This document shows positions 6,316-10,187 of a DNA stretch of 10,187 nt, piece by piece. The notes under the pieces are model-generated. The model searched no databases, had not been told where the DNA came from, and saw only the letters and a list, made by a program, of their open reading frames with translations. The stretch comes from Chthoniobacteraceae bacterium (GTDB taxonomy: Bacteria; Verrucomicrobiota; Verrucomicrobiia; Chthoniobacterales; Chthoniobacteraceae), in the NCBI GenBank assembly GCA_947478975.1, contig CANJYI010000065.1, positions 1 to 10,187 of the forward strand, written 5' to 3'. A program made the translations under genes and the position numbers. The number at the start of each line of letters is the position of its first letter. Positions within the stretch are counted from its first letter, which is position 1.

Positions 6316-7575
6316 TCAGGCGGTCCTTGGCCGGTTTCCCAAGACGACTTCAAACAGAGGTGAGGCCATGAGCGTGGTGACCACCGCCATGATCACCAAA
6401 ACGGCAAACAGGCCCTCTGAAATGATCCCGCGCTGAAGCCCCACGTTGATGATGATCAGTTCCATCAGGCCGCGAGCGTTCATGAGGACGCCGATCCCCA
6501 TGGCCTCGCGGTTTGGGATTCCCGTGGCGCGGGCAGCCAGCCAGCAGGCGACTCCCTTTCCAAGGATGGCGGCAAGCAGCACGGCGCCGCACATCAGCCA
6601 GAGGAAGGGGGTGTTGAGGAGGCCGATTTTGGTGTTGAGGCCCGAGTAGGTGAAGAACAGGGGCAGGAGCAGCCCGACGGCCAGGGGTTGGATGCGTTCG
6701 ACGAGGTCCCGGGTGAGCACACCGCGCGGGATGGCCGCTCCCATGACGAAGGCGCCGAAGACGGCGTGGAGGCCTATGGCGTCGGTGATCCAGGCGCCGA
6801 GTGCCATGAGGGCAAGTCCCACGGAGAGTCCGCCGTCGGTGAGCGAGCCGTCCTTGGTGAGGTGTTTTTCGAGGCGAAGCAACATGGGGCGCACGAGCAT
6901 CAAAGCGACGCACACGTAAAGAGCGCCGCCTCCGATGTTGCGCAGGGCCAAGGTCCAGTTTCTGTCAAAACTCGCCAGCACGACAGCAAGGAGGCACCAG
7001 GCGGTGGCGTCATCCAGGGCCCCGGCGCCGATGGCAACGGTGCCCATCGGTGTGCCGGTGAGCTTTTTAAATTGGATGATCCGGGCGAGCATCGGAAACG
7101 CGGTGATGCACATGGAGGCTCCGAGAAAAAGCATCGCCTCCAGCAGGGTGGTGCGTTTTGGAAAAAGCTCGGTGTAGTGGAAAAAGAACCAGGCCAGTCC
7201 GGCCCCCAAGACAAAGGGGGCCAGCATTCCCGCCGCAGAGACCGCGATGGAGCTGCGCAGATGCTTCCGGATGATGTCGATGCGAAACTCGAGTCCAACC
7301 ACAAACATGTACAGGGCAAGTCCCAGTTGCGAGGCTGGAAACAGGTAGGACTGGGTGTCCCGCTGGGTTTGGGTGGGGTCCCAGGGAAAGATGGCGGCCT
7401 GGGCGACCGGAAGGAGCAGGCCGAAAAGAGAGGGGCCCAGGAGGACGCCTGCGATCATTTCGGCGACGACCTGGGGTTGGCCGAAGCGTGCGGCGACGGC
7501 TCCGACGGCGCGACAGAAAAGGAGGATGAGCGCGATCTGGAGAAAGAAGTGAACTGCCAGGGAGAGGTTTTGCAT
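6316..7575 (-). CDS. CPA2-family cation:proton antiporter (membrane domain only)
   Basis: This is a 419-residue inner-membrane protein with about 12-13 hydrophobic helices that exchanges Na+ or K+ for H+. Visible family motifs are G-Q-P-Q-V-V-A-E-M-I-A-G-V-L-L-G-P at 32-48, the discontinuous-helix motif I-T-A-F-P-M-L-A-R at 157-165, the ion-site pair Asp188-Asp189 in A-L-D-D-A-T, and N-A-R-G-L-M-E-L-I at 366-374, as in CHX/KefB-like proteins. A double Asp is the arrangement seen in electrogenic transporters such as NapA, whereas KefC has Gln-Asp; the ion is still unproved. There is no C-terminal TrkA-N (RCK) or universal-stress domain, so regulation by nucleotide binding is unlikely. An upstream ATG at 7614 is possible but lies in the promoter, so the start at 7575 is preferred. 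No Shine-Dalgarno is seen. Confidence 0.92.
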   Translation of the reverse strand: MQNLSLAVHFFLQIALILLFCRAVGAVAARFGQPQVVAEMIAGVLLGPSLFGLLLPVAQAAIFPWDPTQTQRDTQSYLFPASQLGLALYMFVVGLEFRIDIIRKHLRSSIAVSAAGMLAPFVLGAGLAWFFFHYTELFPKRTTLLEAMLFLGASMCITAFPMLARIIQFKKLTGTPMGTVAIGAGALDDATAWCLLAVVLASFDRNWTLALRNIGGGALYVCVALMLVRPMLLRLEKHLTKDGSLTDGGLSVGLALMALGAWITDAIGLHAVFGAFVMGAAIPRGVLTRDLVERIQPLAVGLLLPLFFTYSGLNTKIGLLNTPFLWLMCGAVLLAAILGKGVACWLAARATGIPNREAMGIGVLMNARGLMELIIINVGLQRGIISEGLFAVLVIMAVVTTLMASPLFEVVLGNRPRTA

Positions 7576-7587
7576 CGCGGCGCGAGT

Positions 7588-7614
7588 ATTATACGCAAAC
7601 GTACGATGTGTCAC
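7588..7614 (-). promoter_or_regulatory. Sigma-70-type promoter of the antiporter gene
   Basis: On the minus strand a perfect TATAAT lies at 7593-7588 and a -35-like GTGACA at 7614-7609, 15 bases apart (or GGTGAC at 16). Only 12 bases lie between TATAAT and the ATG at 7575, so transcription would begin roughly 5-7 bases before the start codon, a near-leaderless message. This placement argues against the longer start at 7614, whose ATG would overlap the -35 box. Confidence 0.6.
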
Positions 7615-7633
7615 CCCCTCCGTGGCTCTTTTC

Positions 7634-7662
7634 GGGAAGCATTCGGCCCGGCAATGCTCCCC
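7634..7662 (-). other. Hairpin downstream of the dehydrogenase gene
   Basis: In minus-strand RNA the arms 7662-7653 and 7643-7634 form ten consecutive pairs (one G-U) around a nine-base GC-rich loop; on the plus strand the same position would be an A-C mismatch, so the structure favours minus-strand RNA. It begins 15 bases after the dehydrogenase stop and lies just before the antiporter promoter. There is no T-tract after it. A transcript 3'-end structure or weak terminator is the likeliest role. Confidence 0.45.
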
Positions 7663-7677
7663 GGTCCTGCCCGGACT

Positions 7678-8571
7678 TTACGGGGATGCCGGTCCGCGGC
7701 CGGGAAAGGTCAGTTCCGCCACGCCCGACTTGTCGAGTTCGCCTAGACCAAGCGCCACCATTTGGTCGTATTGGGCTTTGGTGGCGACTGCCACGGGGAG
7801 GTGGAGCCCCGCCGCGTGGGCCAGTGCAAGGGCGATGCCGCTGTCCTTGGCGGCGTGCGAGGCGCTGAAATAGCAGGAGTGGTCGCGGTTTTGCATGTCC
7901 TCTCCGTCGGTGACCAGCACCCGGGAAGCCGCGCCTGTCTGGGAGAAAACTTCGCGGATCATACCCAGATCCAACCCCAGCGAGGAGGCGAGTCCGAGGC
8001 CTTCTGCAAGGGCGGCCGTGTTGCTGTTCATGACCATGTTTACCAGAGCCTTGACCTTGGCAGCCTCTCCGGAGGCGCCGACGTAGCGCATGTTGGTACT
8101 GAGCTTTTCTAGAACCGGACGCATTGATTCAAACACCTGCGGCTTTCCTCCGAGCATCAGATAGAGCGACCCGTCCCTTGCCTGCGTGATGCTGCTGGCC
8201 ATGCAGCCTTCCAGGGCGTGCGCACCGGCCTTTTCCGCGGCGGCCTCCACCTCTAGGTGCACGGCGGGGGAAACGGTGGCGCAGTTGATGAAGGTGCGTC
8301 CTTCAGCGCCCTTCAACAGTGTGTCGCCCGTTGCGGCAAAGATGGCGCGCATGGCCTGGTCGTCCGTGACAACGGTGATGATCACCTCGGAGGCCGCGGT
8401 GACTTCGGTGAGCGAATGGCAGGCCAGCGCGCCCAATTCAGCAGCGAGAGCATCCGCGGCGGCCGTGTGAAGGTCGTACACAGCAGAGACTGTGAGGCCG
8501 CAATCCTTGAGGCGGCGCGCCATATTGGCGCCCATGCGGCCGAGGCCGACGAATCCGATTTTTGGTGTCAT
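7678..8571 (-). CDS. NAD(P)-dependent oxidoreductase, 3-hydroxyisobutyrate dehydrogenase / GLYR family
   Basis: This 297-residue cytoplasmic enzyme is a member of the beta-hydroxyacid dehydrogenase family, which oxidises or reduces short hydroxy acids or semialdehydes (3-hydroxyisobutyrate, tartronate semialdehyde, glyoxylate/succinic semialdehyde). The Rossmann motif G-F-V-G-L-G-R-M-G is at 6-14. F-I-N-C-A-T-V-S-P is at 94-102. G-E-A-A-K-V-K-A-L-V-N at 168-178 holds the catalytic Lys (Lys172 most likely) and resembles the A-K-x-K-x-x-V-N of glyoxylate reductases. A final D-H-S-C-Y-F-S-A-S-H-A-A-K-D-S at 230-244 marks the C-terminal helical domain. The usual A-P-V-S-G-G substrate loop is replaced by E-G-C-M-A-S-S at 121-127, so the substrate may differ. 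The ATG at 8571 starts right before the Rossmann strand; the frame stays open to 9057 only through the Omp85 gene. The leader is CCTCCTCCT, without a Shine-Dalgarno. Confidence 0.9.
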   Translation of the reverse strand: MTPKIGFVGLGRMGANMARRLKDCGLTVSAVYDLHTAAADALAAELGALACHSLTEVTAASEVIITVVTDDQAMRAIFAATGDTLLKGAEGRTFINCATVSPAVHLEVEAAAEKAGAHALEGCMASSITQARDGSLYLMLGGKPQVFESMRPVLEKLSTNMRYVGASGEAAKVKALVNMVMNSNTAALAEGLGLASSLGLDLGMIREVFSQTGAASRVLVTDGEDMQNRDHSCYFSASHAAKDSGIALALAHAAGLHLPVAVATKAQYDQMVALGLGELDKSGVAELTFPGRGPASP

Positions 8572-8650
8572 AGGAGGAGGGAGTGTTGGTTTTTCCGAAA
8601 AGTGTTCAAGGAGGAAGGATGCGTGAGGCACGGTGGGGCGGGCTTGGTAC

Positions 8651-10187
8651 TCAGAAAGCGAACCCAAAGGAGAGATGGGCGGCTCCCCAGCTTTCCGAGG
8701 GGTTCCGGTTTGGATTAAAGCCCACATCCAGCCGGACCGGTCCCACCGGCAGCGCGTAACGGACCCCAAGCCCCACAGCGGTCCGGAAGCCGTCGGTTGG
8801 AATGCTTCCCCCACGGGAGGAGAGACTCCCAGCGTCAAAAAACATGGCGCCACGGACCCGGTTCCAGAGCGGAAAATCGGCCTCTGCATTGACCAGCGAG
8901 TAGGCGGATCCGCCCGAGGGATAGGTCTGGTTGGGCGCGATGCCCAGTTCGCGCTCTTTGAAGCTGCGGACGGTTCCTGAGCCGCCCAGAAAATAGCGCT
9001 CGTCAATGGGTACGGCGCTCCTTTGTGGCAGGAAACCAAAGCGCGCGCTGGCGGCAAAACGGATCCGCCCCGGAAGCGGGTGGTGCCAGGTCAACCTGCC
9101 CGAGGTGCGGGTGAAGGTGGCTCCGGTGCTGAGCGTGTTGGTGTCTGCAAGAAAGGCGCCGATCCAGCCTGTGGTTGGGTTGAGCACGCTGTCCCTTTTG
9201 TCCCAGATCGCGGAGAGGCCCAGCGTGGCGGTTTGGTAGCTTGTGGTGCCCAGCAGATCCATGGGGACGGCCGCAGAGGTGATCTCTGTGGAACGGATTT
9301 GCCCGAAGGCGGCCAGTTGGAAGGGCGGAAGGAGTCTGCGCGAAAGTTCGCCGCGGACGCCCGCCTCGCGCTTGCTGTAGCCCAGCTCCATCCGGCTGCG
9401 GATGAAGGCGCGGGAAACAAACTCGGTCCGCGTCTCAAACAGCCAAGGGTCGGCGAGTGTGGCTTCCAAGGCGATGGCCCGCTGCGAAAAGCCAAGTTCC
9501 ACCCCTGCGGGAAGCGCGCGCCCAAAGAGGTTGCGGTCCGCGAGGCGTACGCCCGCCATCGCCCCCTCGTAGGTGCCGTACCCGAGCGAAAATCCTAGCT
9601 CCCGGGCCTTGGCCTCGGTGGCCTCCACCCCAAGCCGCAGGGTGTGGTCGGGTTGGGGCAGGGGCGTGAGGCGGAGTGATTCAAAAATACCCGAGGCCAT
9701 GAGTTCGCTTTGCTTGAGTGCGAGCCTGTCGGGGTGGTAGGCGCGGCCCAGCAGGGTTTCAAATCGACTTTGAAGCCAGTCCAACCGCGTGCGGACCAGA
9801 CCTTGGGCGTCCACTTCCCCGAAAGTGAACACTGGACCGGGTTGAACGGTAACACTGAGGGGCGTGGACCCATCGGGAGCCGCGGCGGCCGGGTCCCCCT
9901 CGACGGTGACGGCAGCCTCAAAGTGCCCGCGTTCCGCATAAAACTGGAGCAGTGCGCTTTGGACGGCCACCTGTCTGGCGGGTGTGTAGGGCAGGGCCAG
10001 CAGTTTGGAAAGGGTCTCGCGCAGGTCCGCTTCCGGGTAGGCAAGGTCGCCTTTGAGGCGGAGCGGACCGAACCGGTAGCGCCTGCCCTCCTCGATGGAG
10101 ACAAGAACATCGGCGGCAGTGCCCTCAGGTGAGTAGGTGACTTCGGGATCCGAGGCAGAGGCCTCCAGATAGCCTTCGTTTTGATAG
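8651..10187 (-). CDS. Omp85-superfamily outer-membrane protein (BamA/TamA-like), C-terminal 511 residues
   Basis: The frame is open to the right window edge, so the N-terminus is missing; the ORF extends at least 72 codons beyond the in-frame GTG at 9970 and that GTG is not a start. The protein would insert or translocate proteins at the outer membrane. Numbered from the edge: the end of one POTRA domain (Y-Q-N-E-G-Y-L-E-A at 1-9, then V-S-I-E-E-G), a POTRA at about 38-115 opening R-F-G-P-L-R-L-K-G, another at about 120-190 opening F-T-F-G-E-V-D-A-Q-G, then a barrel from about 197 (G-F-S-L-G-Y-G-T-Y-E-G, D-R-N-L-F-G-R-A). The lid-loop motif is G-G-S-G-T-V-R-S-F at 401-409, with Ser for the usual Gly. 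The C-terminus ends in Phe, as outer-membrane barrels do. No tamB-like gene follows; the next gene is the dehydrogenase, 79 bases on. Confidence 0.9.
   Translation of the reverse strand, partial: YQNEGYLEASASDPEVTYSPEGTAADVLVSIEEGRRYRFGPLRLKGDLAYPEADLRETLSKLLALPYTPARQVAVQSALLQFYAERGHFEAAVTVEGDPAAAAPDGSTPLSVTVQPGPVFTFGEVDAQGLVRTRLDWLQSRFETLLGRAYHPDRLALKQSELMASGIFESLRLTPLPQPDHTLRLGVEATEAKARELGFSLGYGTYEGAMAGVRLADRNLFGRALPAGVELGFSQRAIALEATLADPWLFETRTEFVSRAFIRSRMELGYSKREAGVRGELSRRLLPPFQLAAFGQIRSTEITSAAVPMDLLGTTSYQTATLGLSAIWDKRDSVLNPTTGWIGAFLADTNTLSTGATFTRTSGRLTWHHPLPGRIRFAASARFGFLPQRSAVPIDERYFLGGSGTVRSFKERELGIAPNQTYPSGGSAYSLVNAEADFPLWNRVRGAMFFDAGSLSSRGGSIPTDGFRTAVGLGVRYALPVGPVRLDVGFNPNRNPSESWGAAHLSFGFAF

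Noticed and set aside
6688..7746. A 352-codon open frame on the + strand opposite the antiporter
   Set aside because: It is antisense to conserved transmembrane helices and has the Gly/Glu/His-rich composition expected of a shadow frame in GC-rich DNA.
8572..9057. N-terminal extension of the dehydrogenase frame to 9057
   Set aside because: It overlaps the conserved barrel end of the Omp85 gene, and the Rossmann motif starts immediately after the ATG at 8571.
9968..9970. GTG as start of the Omp85 gene
   Set aside because: The frame continues upstream with clear POTRA sequence to the window edge, so the gene is cut by the window rather than starting here.
1..10187. CRISPR arrays, tRNA/rRNA genes, insertion sequences, phage or toxin-antitoxin genes
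   Set aside because: I found no spaced direct repeats, RNA-gene sequence, transposase or integrase motifs, or small gene pairs; nearly all bases are used by seven conserved genes.

Overview
The window is GC-rich bacterial DNA, densely packed, with seven protein genes and no RNA genes, insertion sequences or CRISPR arrays that I can see. The gene content suggests a Gram-negative, probably a Verrucomicrobiota/PVC-type bacterium. Reasons are a Hanks-type Ser/Thr kinase with an N-terminal Cys4 zinc-ribbon-like segment, a PQQ-propeller lipoprotein carrying the W-P-Q-W-R-G-P motif, a CPA2 antiporter, an Omp85 outer-membrane barrel, and start codons with no recognisable Shine-Dalgarno. The taxonomic call is inference from family flavour, not from a marker gene.

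Layout, left to right. At 1-426 (+) is the 3' end of an amidohydrolase-2/lactonase-type gene; its last 34 bases overlap the end of the convergent kinase gene. At 393-4975 (-) is a same-strand trio, transcribed right to left: a PQQ-like beta-propeller lipoprotein (4975 to 3605), a Blc-like lipocalin lipoprotein (3492 to 2899) and a transmembrane Ser/Thr protein kinase (2795 to 393). The trio may be co-transcribed, although a hairpin sits between lipocalin and kinase. A 139-base divergent gap (4976-5114) separates it from a class IIA fructose-bisphosphate aldolase (5115-6191, +), which ends at a clear bidirectional-looking intrinsic terminator (6205-6244). Then, all on the minus strand, come a cation:proton antiporter (7575 to 6316) with its own TATAAT promoter very close to the start codon, a 3-hydroxyisobutyrate-dehydrogenase-family oxidoreductase (8571 to 7678), and the C-terminal 511 residues of an Omp85/BamA-TamA-type protein running off the right edge (10187 to 8651).

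Most genes are housekeeping or envelope functions (aldolase in central metabolism; lipocalin, propeller lipoprotein and Omp85 protein in the envelope; antiporter for ion homeostasis). I see no defence, biosynthetic or mobile system. The most interesting signal is in the kinase gene: an uninterrupted run of 10 C (coding strand) exactly between the kinase domain and the transmembrane segment. Loss of one C would create a stop codon a few codons later, giving a soluble kinase, and gain of one C would replace the membrane/periplasmic half by an Arg-rich tail. This looks like a possible slippage switch. Other points worth a look are four in-frame 18-bp repeats behind the propeller protein's lipobox, the lack of Shine-Dalgarno sequences at all six visible starts, a near-leaderless antiporter promoter, a VRSF instead of VRGF/Y motif in the Omp85 barrel, and a non-canonical substrate loop in the dehydrogenase.
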